DNA of 64,000 nt, from NCBI GenBank assembly GCA_963728855.1, contig CAVSLN010000001.1, forward strand, positions 682,001 to 746,000, in the 5' to 3' direction. The notes beneath the pieces are model-generated. The model had not been told where the DNA came from and did not search any database. It was given only the letters and a program-made list of their open reading frames with translations. Shown here piece after piece: positions 26,054 to 35,794 of the stretch (within the stretch, counting starts at the first letter, position 1; each line of letters begins with the position of its first letter). This DNA comes from AC-43 sp963728855 (lineage in GTDB: Bacteria > Actinomycetota > Actinomycetes > Mycobacteriales > Micromonosporaceae). The translations under genes and the position numbers were made by a program.

Positions 26054-28903
26054 TCAGCGCCCGGCGACCGCGCGTGCGATCTCGAGGCGGGACCTGGCAT
26101 TGAGCTTGGCGAGGATGTGGGAGACGTGGGACTGGACGGTGTAGCGAGACAGGAACAGCTGACTTGCGATGTCAGGGTTGGACCGTCCAGCGGCGACCAG
26201 ATGAGCGACCTTCTGCTCGGTCGGCGTGAGGGCTTCCCAGCCCACGGTCGGTCGGCGCCGGGAGCCCGACGCACCGCGCCGGACGTTGTGCTGACGCAGC
26301 CGGGCGTCCGCGCGCATGATGTCCCACGCCGCGTCCAGGTCCTGGTAGATCTCGACGGCCTCAAGATGGGCGACGCGAGCCGAGTCGCGATCGCCTTTCT
26401 CGGCGTACAGTACCGCGGCGTTTTCCAGCGCCTGTGCGCTGAACAGCGGGTAACCGACCTGGTGGAACGATTGCGCGGCGTCCCGTACCGGCATGGGGTC
26501 ACCGTCGAGCAGGCCCTGGCAATGCTGCGCGGCGGCGTGTGGCGTCGGCCTTGCCTGCACCGCGGCCGCCCGCGCGCAAGCCTCCGCCGCGGCAGCCGCG
26601 ACGGCCGGCTCGCCGACGGTCAACGCGAGGCGGACCACGTCAGGCAGCCACTGGGTACTGATCACGCCGAGGCGCGAGAACGCGCCGGTTCCGTCCGGGT
26701 CGAAGGTGGCCAGCAGCCGGTCGAGCGCTACGGCGGGGTTCGCGTCGCGTTCGGCCGCGAGAGCCCAGGCGACCAGAAGAAACTCGACCAGGATGCGGAC
26801 CTCGCTGTCCACGAGCTGGATGTGCTCGGCGCCCTGCAGGTAGGTGTGCGCGGCCGCCAGGTCATCTCGATGGACCGCGACCTGCGCGGCGACACCACTA
26901 AGATACCGCTGGTACGAGACGTCGAGCGGCAGCTGCGTGGCGGCGTCCAGCTCGGACAGCGCCTCGTCCCACCGACCCCGGTAGAACGCGTACACCGCAC
27001 CCAGCGCCCGCACGTGAGCCTGACGGGGCGGGGTGGCGCGTTCGGCCAGTACCGCAACCTGCGCGAAGGTGTGGTCGGCCGCCGCGTACTGCCCGAGCGC
27101 GGCAAGGGCTCCGCCCAGGCTGGCACGCAGCAGCAACAACAGATCGATGGCCTGCGGCTCCTCGGCGAGCACGGCCAACGCCCGATCGACGACGTCCTTG
27201 GCCGACGCGGTGCTGCGCCGATCGACGAACTCGAGCTGGGCGAGCGTGTAGAGCGAATAGCCCATGGCCAGCCGGTCATCCGCCTGCGCGCCCTCGGCCT
27301 CGCCGCGCTGGCCGTCGGCCCGTGCCGTGTCGTAGCGCCCGACCGCGAACAGGGACATGGCCCGCCGGGCGCGCAGTCGAGCTGACCACACGAGCGGCAG
27401 CCCGTCGCGGGCCAACGCCTGGTCGGTCACCTCGATGGCATCCTCGACTCGGCCCAGCCGTGGCAACGCGTAGGCAAGGGTCCAGGCGATCTCGCCAGCC
27501 ATCGCGGGATCGCGAGTGCTTTCGAGCAGCGGCCGGGCCAGCCGTACGACCTGCTCGTTGTTGCCGAGCATCAGCTGCACCATCGCCAGGGCCGCGTCAA
27601 CGCGCTCGTGCCGGGGGTCCTGCCAGTCGAGTCCATCACTGCAGCGCTGCAGAAGTTCCACCGCGACCAGCGGAGCCCGTCGGGAGAGCAGGGCCGCGGT
27701 CTCCCCGATCCAGTCGATGATCCACGCGTCGAGCGTGTGCGGTGCGGCCAGCAGCTGCACGGCCACCTGCTCGGCCGGCACCTTCGCCGCGGCAAGCAGC
27801 TCGGCGGCCTGGCGATGCAGCGCCGCGCGCAGGCTGGCCGGCATCCCGTGGTACATGGTCTGGTGGACCAACTCGTGCCGAAACGTCAGCGCCCCCGGCG
27901 TCGCCTCGACGAGTACGCCCGCGTCGACTGCCTCCCGGGTCACCTCGATGAGCTCGGCACCGCGTTGACCGGTCACGATGCCCAGCTCGGGCGTGGTGAA
28001 GGTCGGTCCGAGCACCGCGGCCACACGCAGCGCGGCCATGGTCGCCTCGGACAGGAAAGAGAGCCGGCGGGCGATCGCCGCTGGCAAGGTGGCGGGCAGG
28101 TCGGCGGCACTTCCCAGCAACTCCACCTGTTCCGCACCCACGCCCAAACGTGACTCCCGAACCAGGGCGTCGATCAACTCCCGCAGGTACAGCGGGTTCC
28201 CGCCGGCGGCATTGAGCTGCTCGGCCAACACCGGCCCGGGCGGCACGCCGACCAGATGCCGCAGCATCTCCACAGCGTCGCGCGGACCAATAGGACCCAG
28301 CTCAAGAACGATGGCCTCGGCGGATGTCAGGGCCTCGCGCAGAACGTCTACCGCTGCGCGACGCGGTACGGGCCGAGCGGCGATGACGAGCAGCAGAGGG
28401 AGCTGGTGGAGGGCCTTGCCCAAGGTCAGTAGCACTCGGAGGCTCGCCTCATCGGACCACTGCGCGTCGTCGAGTACGAGAATCGTCGGCGAGATGGTAC
28501 AGAGCCGGTGGACCAAGGTGATCAAGCCCTCGGCCGCGGCCGCGACGGCGTCGTCCGGCGTGACCAGTTCGGTCCGATCACCGCGGAGCACCTTGACGAT
28601 CTCCGTACGGGTCGCGCTCAGCGGATCCGAGTCCGACTCCTGCGCCTTGGCGACGGTGCCGTTCGCCTGTACCCCAAGGGCTTCGAGTAACACGCGCAGC
28701 GGGAAGGCCGGCGACTGTTCATGGGCCGCCGCGGAGTAGACCCGGCAGCCCTGGCGCTGCGCAGTGGCGAGCGCCGCGGCAATCAACGTCGACTTGCCAA
28801 TGCCGGCGTCACCTGCCACCCACGCCCCGCCGCCCCGCCCCAACGCCACCTGCTTCACGAGCCGGTGGAGTTGGTGAAGTTCATCCTCGCGACCGACGAA
28901 CAC
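26054..28903 (-). CDS. LuxR-family (LAL-type) ATPase transcription regulator, second copy
   Basis: A GTG at 28903 preceded by GAGGTAGC is the likely start. The 949-residue product has the ATPase close to the N-terminus: FVGREDELHQL, Walker A GDAGIGKSTLI and Walker B ILVLDDAQWSD. A long helical middle follows, and a C-terminal LuxR HTH (LTPTEQKVAHLVAAGRSNPDIA...SRYTVQSHVSHILAKL). It is clearly a paralogue of the gene at 20866-23835, but too diverged to be a recent duplicate. The secreted carbohydrate-binding gene starts about 150 bases downstream on the same strand, suggesting regulator and target or co-transcription. Confidence 0.9.
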   Translation of the reverse strand: MFVGREDELHQLHRLVKQVALGRGGGAWVAGDAGIGKSTLIAAALATAQRQGCRVYSAAAHEQSPAFPLRVLLEALGVQANGTVAKAQESDSDPLSATRTEIVKVLRGDRTELVTPDDAVAAAAEGLITLVHRLCTISPTILVLDDAQWSDEASLRVLLTLGKALHQLPLLLVIAARPVPRRAAVDVLREALTSAEAIVLELGPIGPRDAVEMLRHLVGVPPGPVLAEQLNAAGGNPLYLRELIDALVRESRLGVGAEQVELLGSAADLPATLPAAIARRLSFLSEATMAALRVAAVLGPTFTTPELGIVTGQRGAELIEVTREAVDAGVLVEATPGALTFRHELVHQTMYHGMPASLRAALHRQAAELLAAAKVPAEQVAVQLLAAPHTLDAWIIDWIGETAALLSRRAPLVAVELLQRCSDGLDWQDPRHERVDAALAMVQLMLGNNEQVVRLARPLLESTRDPAMAGEIAWTLAYALPRLGRVEDAIEVTDQALARDGLPLVWSARLRARRAMSLFAVGRYDTARADGQRGEAEGAQADDRLAMGYSLYTLAQLEFVDRRSTASAKDVVDRALAVLAEEPQAIDLLLLLRASLGGALAALGQYAAADHTFAQVAVLAERATPPRQAHVRALGAVYAFYRGRWDEALSELDAATQLPLDVSYQRYLSGVAAQVAVHRDDLAAAHTYLQGAEHIQLVDSEVRILVEFLLVAWALAAERDANPAVALDRLLATFDPDGTGAFSRLGVISTQWLPDVVRLALTVGEPAVAAAAAEACARAAAVQARPTPHAAAQHCQGLLDGDPMPVRDAAQSFHQVGYPLFSAQALENAAVLYAEKGDRDSARVAHLEAVEIYQDLDAAWDIMRADARLRQHNVRRGASGSRRRPTVGWEALTPTEQKVAHLVAAGRSNPDIASQLFLSRYTVQSHVSHILAKLNARSRLEIARAVAGR

Positions 28904-28967
28904 GCTACCTCAACCTCCGGTCGGTGCAACCACATGCCTGGTCGTCCAGAAAACGGGAGGCGGTGCG

Positions 28968-29200
28968 GTGGAGGTGACCACACGCCTGGTGCTCGTCGGC
29001 GGTTTTCTCGGTGCGGGAACGACGACCCTGCTCATCAACGCCGCGAAGACCCTGGTAGCGAAGGGGACATCGCGGGGAATCGTCACCAACGACCAGGCCG
29101 AGGAACCTGGTCGACACGGCCCTGGCCCAGCGGGGCGTAGCGGGGACCGGCCGTCTGCGTTGCCGCGGCCGCCGCCTCATCACGAGAACAGTGGAGGTAT
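28968..29200 (+). pseudogene. Fragment of a CobW/ZNG-type GTPase
   Basis: A GTG-initiated stretch (VEVTTRLVLVGGFLGAGTTTLL) matches the N-terminus of CobW-family metallochaperone GTPases, but the Walker A lysine is Thr (GAGTTT instead of GAGKTT). About 45 codons later a one-base shift moves LVDTALAQRGVA into another frame, and the GGCFCC metal site expected next is absent. The remainder is not recognisable. It is a dead 5' fragment divergent from the LAL gene. Confidence 0.65.
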
Positions 29201-29269
29201 CGTGAAGATCGATTCTACGGCTTTCGGCGCTGTCCTGAAGAGCGCCGGCGATCTCGGTCTGCTCTCCTC

Positions 29270-29510
29270 GATGAAGTCGGTGGCCAGCAGCGCGGTGGCC
29301 TGCGAGCGGAGGAAGGTTGCCCAGGTGGTGGCGGTTCGGTCGGGTGCCGGGTCGATGCCGGCCTCATGCGGGATTTCCCGGAACGTGGACGCGGCGACCT
29401 TCACATCAAGCATGAGGAGTTCGCCGTGCACGCGTCGGTATCCCAGCTGCTGTTTTCCGGTGCCAGCCGCAGTGCGAGCGCCCGGATCGAACGCAGCGTA
29501 CGGGGTCGAC
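29270..29510 (-). pseudogene. Integrase-core (rve) transposase fragment
   Basis: On the minus strand, residues such as GYRRVHGELL, EAGIDPAPDRTATTWATFL and LLATDFIE match the region just before the rve catalytic domain of IS3/IS481-like transposases, with a frame break at the SSWG position. The catalytic Asp-Asp-Glu residues are absent. The same type of transposase, better preserved, is at 34665-35669. This piece is fused directly to the tyrosine-recombinase remnant upstream. Confidence 0.6.
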
Positions 29511-29529
29511 CGCTGCGGCGCCAACGGGA

Positions 29530-30105
29530 CGAGCACGACCTTGCCGCCCTTTGCCACAGACCCGCAGCACCCGGTGGCCGTGCTCCTCGCCGAGGTCGGC
29601 GGTACTGGCCCCGCATGCCTCGAAGATCCGTAGCCCGAGCAGGCCGAGCAGCGCGACCAGGGCGAAGTCGTTCGGGTTGGCCGGCAGCCGCGAGGCGGTA
29701 GTCAGCGCTTCGAATTGCAGATGACCCAGCCCGAGGATGGGCGACTCCGCGGGCACTTGTGGGCCGGCGAACGTAGTCGGCCGGCGAGTTCGGCAAGATC
29801 TGGTCGATGACGCAGACTCGGTAGAACCCGACCACGACCGACAGCCGGCGCGAGACGGTCGAGGGCTGGTAGCGGCGTACGTCCTGCAACCAGCGGACGT
29901 ACCGCTCGATGTCCACCTCGACGGCTGCGAGCGGGTCGAGGTCCTGGTCGGTGCACCAGTGCAGGAAGACCCGCAGGTCGACTCGGTATGCATCCGAGTC
30001 TCGCCGCGATACCGACCAAGGTATGCGCACACCGCCGCACGTAGCACGAAATGAACGGCGGGCGCGACGCCAGGACCGGGAACAGGGAAGGCAGCCATAC
30101 ATCAC
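29530..30105 (-). pseudogene. Tyrosine recombinase (XerC/phage-integrase type) remnant
   Basis: The core-binding domain (DAYRVDLRVFLHWCTDQDLD, SRRLSVVVGFYRVCV) and the start of the catalytic domain (LLGLLGLRIFEACG, with the first catalytic Arg, then GKGGKVVLVPL with the Lys) are read in three successive frames. The HxxR and Tyr motifs are missing; the sequence runs into a transposase fragment. It marks the scar of an integrated element and cannot encode an active recombinase. Confidence 0.65.
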
Positions 30106-30169
30106 CGTGCGTCACCGGCAAGACCAAACACCAGCACGCCCGGAGCGGCAGATGCGGGCGTTGCGAGGC

Positions 30170-30610
30170 TCAGCCGATCCGCTCGGCCAGCGAGACGATG
30201 ATCCCTTCCGGCCCTCGGACGTAGGCCATCCGCCAAACGCCCTCGTACTCGCCGATGCCACCGACCAGTCTGTAGCCCTCGGTAGCTGCCCAATCGACAG
30301 CCGCCTGCAGGTCGTTGACCTCGAAGGCCACGTTGCGCAATCCCAGCTCGTTGGCCATGGCGGCCGGTGAGCCCGGCACGGAGTCGGGTCGCACGAAGCT
30401 TGCGAGCTCCAGGCGGGTGCCATCGTTGGGCGGCTTCAGCATGACGATCTCGGTGCGGGAGTCGGGAATGCCGCAGACCGTGTCCAAGAACTCGCCCTCG
30501 ACGAACGTTCTGCCCTCGACCTCCAGGCCCAGCGCCACGAAGAAGGCGGTTACGACGTCGAGATCTGCGACCGTGAGGCCGACGTGGTCGAAGCGTCGTA
30601 CATGTGACAT
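30170..30610 (-). CDS. VOC (glyoxalase/bleomycin-resistance) family protein
   Basis: The ATG at 30610 follows a GGGAGGG ribosome site. The 146-residue product has two beta-alpha-beta-beta-beta units: FDHVGLTVADLDVVTAFFVALGL with a metal-type His, and LGLRNVAFEVNDLQAAVDWA followed by MAYVRGPEGIIVSLAERI, with the terminal Glu typical of VOC metal sites. VOC proteins include lactoylglutathione lyases, dioxygenases and resistance proteins; substrate cannot be assigned. It stands alone between the integrase remnant and a 550-base stretch without a clear gene. Confidence 0.85.
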   Translation of the reverse strand: MSHVRRFDHVGLTVADLDVVTAFFVALGLEVEGRTFVEGEFLDTVCGIPDSRTEIVMLKPPNDGTRLELASFVRPDSVPGSPAAMANELGLRNVAFEVNDLQAAVDWAATEGYRLVGGIGEYEGVWRMAYVRGPEGIIVSLAERIG

Positions 30611-31161
30611 AGGCCCTCCCGTCGTGGTATCGACCGTGCACGCGTCGCTGACAGGCGTTCCCAGTACCTCTCGTTGCGGGACCTCGGCTACGCACACTAT
30701 CAGCGGCAGATAAGTGCGCCGGAACAGGCACTAGCCAACTCGCTCAGCTCAGAGTGTTTACTGGCTCTTCACAGTGGAGGGTGCAGCGCGGGCTGTTGGG
30801 TCGGTGGCAGTGTAGAGGTCGAGGTCCCTGAAGATGCTCTCGGGTACGCCTCTGCGGGCGGCGGCGCTCGGGACCAGCTACGCGCGAGCGATCCGGCCGC
30901 AGTCGACGTCGGGGAAACCCGGCAGCTCACCCTCAACCTGAATCCCGGGGACAACTGCTTCGTCGTTTGCGGCGGAGATCCTTACCCGCTATCGTTCCAG
31001 CCGAGTTCGTCAGGAGCGCTGTCGTAGCGCACGGGCCAAGGAGGTGAGTCCGATTTTCGTTCACAGTCGGGTGCTCACCCCTTCACGCCGGAGCCTCTAG
31101 AGCTTCGTCGTCATCGGTCCCTGGGTGCCCGCATCTCGGATGCCCTGAAAGGGACCAAAAC
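30611..31161. other. Stretch without a confident gene
   Basis: The only sizeable frame (about 30755-31027, plus strand) encodes a Cys- and Gly-rich peptide with no recognisable family or ribosome site. I see no tRNA, strong hairpin or insertion-sequence end. A ribosome site for the truncated patatin gene lies at the right end. Confidence 0.4.
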
Positions 31162-31722
31162 ATGTCGCAATCTCACGAATCGCTCCCGTCGACTGGGGGC
31201 AAAGCCCAATCCTCCACGCCTGACCCGGTGCGACGTACGTCGCACCAGCAGGTGGTTCACAACGTTGCTCTGGTTGTCGGTGCTGGTGGGTCCGCCGGAG
31301 TTTTTTGGGCGATCGGTATCATCGCGGGTCTGGCCGAAGCTGGTCTCGATATGACAGAGGCCGCCGATTTGGTGGTCGGCACCTCGTCCGGTGCCACCGT
31401 GGCAGCGTGGGTGCGCAGCGGAATACCGCCGGCCGAACTATTGGCCTCGGTGCTGTCCGAGCCGGTTCAACCGGTCGCACAGAACCAGGAACGGCCGCCG
31501 TCCCTGCCGATGGCCACGGTGTTCGAGCGGATGAGGGCCATCGGCGCCGCCGCCTCGGCAGCCGATCTACGACGTGCGATGGGCGCGTTCGGGTTGGAGA
31601 GCGACTCCACACTCGGACCCGCCGCGGCGGGACAGCGGCGCGCAACGGTGTGGCGCAGCGGTGCCGATGTAGGTGCGGCTCTGGTGGCGGTGTTGGCGCT
31701 TCCGGGGCGTCCGTGCCTGTGA
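31162..31722 (+). pseudogene. Patatin-like phospholipase, 5' fragment
   Basis: The ATG at 31162 follows a GAAAGGGA site. The N-terminal half of a patatin-like serine lipase is clear: the glycine-rich oxyanion loop LVVGAGGSAGVFWAIGI and the nucleophile elbow GTSSGA. Around 31650, after GPAAAGQRRATV, similarity stops and the frame runs to 31722 through the antisense end of the next gene. The catalytic Asp (DG motif) is missing, so the protein cannot be an active lipase. Confidence 0.75.
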
Positions 31723-32403
31723 AACCATCCCGGTGAGGGCGTCGGCGATGCGTTGTCCGGCCCGCTGCCGGCGACGGCGCAGGGCGTCGGGTTCGGCGCC
31801 GGCGCGGCGGGCGATGTCCTCGATGGGCTGGTAATCCAGCCGGATGTCGATGATCAGGTCGGCGTCGTCCTGGGTAACCACGCCGAGGGCCACCGCCTGA
31901 GCCAGCAGCAGATCCACGTGCCCGTAGGGCCGGTGCGGGGCGAACGCCTCGGTGTCCAGGTCGTCGCGGTAGTCGACGTCGCTGTCGGCGTAGCGCACCA
32001 GGTGCCTGGCGCGGTACCCGGCCCAGCACAGCTTCGCGTACACGCCCGGCTCGACCACCTCGACCCGGCGCAGCAGCGCCTCAAGGAACCCTTCCACGAT
32101 CGCGGCGTCGATGTCGGCCGGGTCACCGTCGAAGTCTCGGGCCAGCGCGCCGGCGTGTCGGATCAGGCCGGGCATGGCCATCCGGGTAGTTGTCCGGGTG
32201 GTTTTCATCCATTGCCGCAGGTCGCACAGCAGGACCTCCCCGCAGGGAAGACCCAGTTGCGGGCCGTGCGGCAGGCGGCCGGCCAGCTCGGTGCAGTCCA
32301 GGCTCAGCAGCCGGGGCTCGCTGCTCAGCGCGGTGAACGCCAGGTCGGCCACCTGCAGGTGGGACGGGGAAGGGACCGCGAAGTCGTCGTCGAACGAGGT
32401 CAT
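31567..32403 (-). CDS. Hypothetical protein with sigma-region-4-like HTH
   Basis: The ATG at 32403 opens a protein of 278 residues (MTSFDDDFAVPS...). The N-terminal and middle parts are unrecognised; near the C-terminus DYQPIEDIARRAGAEPDALRRRRQRAGQRIADAL looks like a region-4/LuxR-type helix-turn-helix. The last 28 or so residues are read from the antisense of the patatin fragment. The natural stop therefore appears lost at a rearrangement junction near 31650. Proteins of this layout occur in actinomycete integrative elements, but I cannot name the family. Confidence 0.6.
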   Translation of the reverse strand: MTSFDDDFAVPSPSHLQVADLAFTALSSEPRLLSLDCTELAGRLPHGPQLGLPCGEVLLCDLRQWMKTTRTTTRMAMPGLIRHAGALARDFDGDPADIDAAIVEGFLEALLRRVEVVEPGVYAKLCWAGYRARHLVRYADSDVDYRDDLDTEAFAPHRPYGHVDLLLAQAVALGVVTQDDADLIIDIRLDYQPIEDIARRAGAEPDALRRRRQRAGQRIADALTGMVSQARTPRKRQHRHQSRTYIGTAAPHRCAPLSRRGGSECGVALQPERAHRTS

Positions 32404-32707
32404 GGCACAACTCCAAACAACCAGTGGGAAACCGGAAGACCGCGAACCCCGGGGGCGTGGGTTCGCCGGGGCCGCGAGCGGCCTCCACTGCGCCACGGCG
32501 CTCTCACACATCGGTCTCAGCCCAGGCCACGGCACGGTTCCGGCCGCATGTCAGCGGTTGCCGGGCCTGGGGTCCCATCGCCTGACGGGCCCACGCGGGT
32601 TGCCTCTCACACCGGCCGTGGCCTGCGTGTGAGAGCCCGTGAGGCTGCGGTCGACCGCTGCCCCGCTGCCCTGTCCGGACTGAGCGCTTGCCCAGACCCA
32701 CACCAAC

Positions 32708-32739
32708 CGGGCGCCGTCCCCGCCCGGGGACGGCGCCCG
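32708..32739 (-). terminator. Perfect 14-bp hairpin after the M28 peptidase gene
   Basis: CGGGCGCCGTCCCC (32708-32721) pairs fully with 32726-32739 around a GCCC loop, about 20 bases beyond the peptidase stop on the minus strand. Position and strength fit an intrinsic terminator lacking a T-tract. The rest of the 355-base gap (32404-32759) shows no gene. Confidence 0.75.
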
Positions 32740-32759
32740 TCGCAGGGCTGGTCAGCAGG

Positions 32760-34433
32760 TCAGCTGGTGACCATGCCCTTGGGTGATGCGACCGTCGGTC
32801 GGGCCCCATCCTTCTTGATGTGACCCCCGCCGTTCTTGGTGGAGTCGAACACCTGGGTGTCATAGGCCATGTGTCCGACCATGTTGGCGAAGGTCTTCGA
32901 CATCCAGGTCAGCACCTCGGGGTCGTTGTTGCTGAGGTTGTCGCACCAGCGGAAGGGGTTGTCCACGCAGCCCCCGTCGTCCCCCGGCACAGTGCCCTCG
33001 AAGTTGCCCTCGAAGCCGCCGAAGAGATCGACATCCGACGCGAGCTTGCAGCAGTCCTGGCCGGTGAGGACACCGCTCGCCGGGATCCCGGCCTGCTGGA
33101 ACATGAAGGCATCCGTGCCGTCGGCCGAGAAGAGGATGTGGTTCTTCCCGATCGAGTTGAGGTAGTCGATCCCGAAGTCGCGCCCGATCGCTGAGGGAGC
33201 CCAGATGCTCGGCGGCATCGGGGTGCCGGGGTTGCGACCGAACAAGCTGACCCCGTCCTTCGGGTCGAGGACGCCCGCGACGTAGTTTGGCGTGGCCGTG
33301 ACGTCGGCGTCCAGATCGTACTTGATCTTGGCGAGCTCGTCGGCCGGGAGGGTGTTGACGTAGTAGTCCGAGCCGAGCAGGCCGAGCTCCTCGCCGCCGA
33401 ACCAGATGAAGCGCAGCTTGTTGCGGGTGTTGGTGTTCTTCAGCTGCTGGGCGATGTCAAGGATCGTGGCCGAGCCCGACGCGTTGTCGAGCATCCCGGC
33501 TCCGTAGATGGCGTCCAGGTGGGCGTCGATGACGAGGATGTTGTTCGGGTCGCCGCCCTTGGAGTCGGCGATGACGTTCCAGTCGGATCGGTTCGGGTCG
33601 TCGATGGTCCTGACGTCGATGGTCAGAACCGGGCCCGAGCCCGGGACGTACTGACCCAGGAACTGGGTGCCTACGGCGTAGGACGTGAAGATGACGGGGA
33701 TGTGCTCATTACCTGAGAGGCTCCCGTTGAAGACGCCGGTCCGTCCTGGGTTGCCCTCGTTGAAGATGACGGCCACCGAAGCACCGGCGGCCTCGGCGTT
33801 CGCCACCTTCTGGGCGAAGGTGCACGTGCCCCGCTGTATCAAGGCGATGTTGCCCGGCATGAACCCGACGAAGTCGGAGGCTGAGCAGCCGCTGGCCGAG
33901 CTGGGTGTGGGCGTCGCGGGCACGACAATGCCGCCCACGGGTTGGAGCTTCGCGCTCGTCGAACCGGCGACTTTTGCAGGGTTGAAGTCCGTGCCGAGCC
34001 CAAACGAATGCGGCGTCGGCGACTCCTCTCGTAACACCGGGTCCCCGACGAAGCTGGAGTAGTGGAACTTGTACTCCTGCAACGTCACGTCGTAGCCCGC
34101 TGCTCTCATGACGTTGGCCACGTAGTCGGCCGAGGCCTTGTAGCCGGGCTCCCCCGAATTGCGGGACGGGTGGCCGTCGGCGCCCGGATTGGCGTCCGCG
34201 ATCTGCTGGAACTTAACCATGTGGGCCCAGAGGTCGTCCCTGTTGACGCAGTCGACGAGCTTCCGCGGGGTGTTGTTTACCCGGTGGGCACACGCCGTCG
34301 GGTTGGCGTCGGCGGTCGGAGCTGTGGGATTAGCGCTCGAAGCGACCGGCGACAGGGCCACGGCCGCCGTCACTGCAGCCGCAGTGGCCATCGCGAGCCT
34401 CCATCCTCGACGTCGTCCGTGTCGTGGGCTCAT
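32760..34433 (-). CDS. Secreted M28-family zinc aminopeptidase with PA domain
   Basis: The ATG at 34433 has a GGGAG ribosome site. An N-terminal signal peptide (MATAAAVTAAVALSPVASSA) points to export. A protease-associated (PA) domain follows (GNIALIQRGTCTFAQKVANAEAAGA), then the M28 catalytic core with metal ligands in DAHLDAIYG, MLDNASGSA (bridging Asp), GGEELGLLGS (catalytic and ligand Glu) and DLDADV. The 557-residue length and domain order match Streptomyces-type secreted aminopeptidases, which release N-terminal residues from peptides outside the cell. The gene is intact, monocistronic, and ends in a strong hairpin, unlike the decayed sequence on both sides. Confidence 0.9.
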   Translation of the reverse strand: MSPRHGRRRGWRLAMATAAAVTAAVALSPVASSANPTAPTADANPTACAHRVNNTPRKLVDCVNRDDLWAHMVKFQQIADANPGADGHPSRNSGEPGYKASADYVANVMRAAGYDVTLQEYKFHYSSFVGDPVLREESPTPHSFGLGTDFNPAKVAGSTSAKLQPVGGIVVPATPTPSSASGCSASDFVGFMPGNIALIQRGTCTFAQKVANAEAAGASVAVIFNEGNPGRTGVFNGSLSGNEHIPVIFTSYAVGTQFLGQYVPGSGPVLTIDVRTIDDPNRSDWNVIADSKGGDPNNILVIDAHLDAIYGAGMLDNASGSATILDIAQQLKNTNTRNKLRFIWFGGEELGLLGSDYYVNTLPADELAKIKYDLDADVTATPNYVAGVLDPKDGVSLFGRNPGTPMPPSIWAPSAIGRDFGIDYLNSIGKNHILFSADGTDAFMFQQAGIPASGVLTGQDCCKLASDVDLFGGFEGNFEGTVPGDDGGCVDNPFRWCDNLSNNDPEVLTWMSKTFANMVGHMAYDTQVFDSTKNGGGHIKKDGARPTVASPKGMVTS

Positions 34434-34664
34434 CGTGATGCTCCCTTCCTAACGGCGGAACCCGCCGGCGTCGTCGTCGACGAGCCTTCCGATGTTACTG
34501 CCGTTAATACCCCCGAACGCGGTGCGAGCCTCGCCGACCTGATGGCGCGCATAGGCCACGACAGTCCAGACGCGGCCATGTGACTAGGCCCCGGCGTGGG
34601 TGGCGCCCAGGGCCGGCTTCAGTGCGTCGATCTGCGCCTGTACTGCTCGAAAACTCAGTTTCGG

Positions 34665-35669
34665 CTACGCTGCCTGCGAGTATTCGTTGATCAGCCCGTT
34701 GAGGATCTTCCTGCGGCGGATCCGCGCGGCGGCGAGGTCAAACGACGGGAGCGGGCGCCGTGTCCGTGGCGTCGGGTGGGCGCTGGTGGCGGCCCTGGTG
34801 CGGCCTGTGTTGGTCATATAGTGCGGCCTGCGGTGGGCTGCGCAGTACTTCGATGCCCTCGGTGGTGAAGACCTCGTCGAACGCGGCGGTGTACTTGGCG
34901 TCCCGGTCACAGATGAGGGACCTGAACTGCCGGGCACGGTCACCCGGGTCCATCAGCAGGTTGCGGGCCTGCTGGGCCACCCACATTCCGGTCGGGTTGG
35001 TGGTGGCACCGAGGATGTGCACCCGCCGGGAGGCGATCTCCATCAGGAACAGCACGTACACGCGGGTCAACCCGATCGTGTCGACGTGCAGGAAGTCGCA
35101 GGCCAGGATCCCCTCGGCCTGGGCGGTGAGGAACTGGGTCCAGGTCGGCCCGGCCCGGCGTGGCGCCGGATCTACACCAGCGTCGGTCAGGATGGTCCAC
35201 ACGGTGCCGGCTGCCACCCGGTAGCCCAGGCCGACCAGCTCACCCTGGATGCGGCGGTGGCCCCAGCTGGGTTCTCCTGGGCCAGGCGCAGGACCAGCGC
35301 CCGGATCTCCGCCCGCACCGATCGACGCCCCGGCCGCCGGTTCGGGTAGGTCCACTTGCGGGCGACCAGGTTGCGGTGCCAGCGCAGCAGCGTGGCCGGG
35401 GTAACGAAGAACGTGGCCCATCGCGGGCGGGGCAGCAGGCGGGACAGGGCCAAGAGGACCGCCCGGTCGGCTGGTTCCAGGTCCAGGCGCTTGACCTGAC
35501 GACGTAGCACGGCGACCTGGTGGCGCAGGACGAGGATCTCGATATCCTTCGATCGTTCGCCGCGCGCGACCAGCAGCAGCAACTGCAGCGTCTGACGCAG
35601 GATCAGGTATCCGAACGACAAGATCATGACGTCCATCATGCCTGCGGCTGATCGACTGGCCTCGCACAA
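34665..35669 (-). pseudogene. Integrase-core (rve) transposase, frameshifted and internally deleted
   Basis: The N-terminal part (LVLRHQVAVLRRQVKRLDLEPADRAVL...TPATLLRWHRNLVARKWTY) is in one frame. Near 35270 it shifts into WGHRRIQGELVGLGYRVAAGTV, and the rve domain follows with ACDFLHVDTI (first Asp) and LICDRDAKYTAAFDEVF (second Asp). After RSPPQA about 40 residues are missing, including the catalytic Glu region. YDQHRPHQGR resumes, and the C-terminal tail (KILNGLINEYSQAA) is in a third frame. It is therefore inactive. Short unexplained gaps flank it at 34434-34660 and 35670-35794. Confidence 0.75.
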
Positions 35670-35794
35670 AACCGCACGTCAGACCGCGTAGCCTCAGTTT
35701 CAAGCGGTACAGGTGTTCGGTCGGCACTCATAGCCTGCGAAGTCCGGCCTTCCTCAACCCGGCCGGCGACGAGGCAGACGGCCACCTGATGCGG

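Noticed and set aside
30755..31027. Possible small Cys-rich protein
   Set aside because: No ribosome site, no family and no conserved pattern; I treat the stretch as non-coding.
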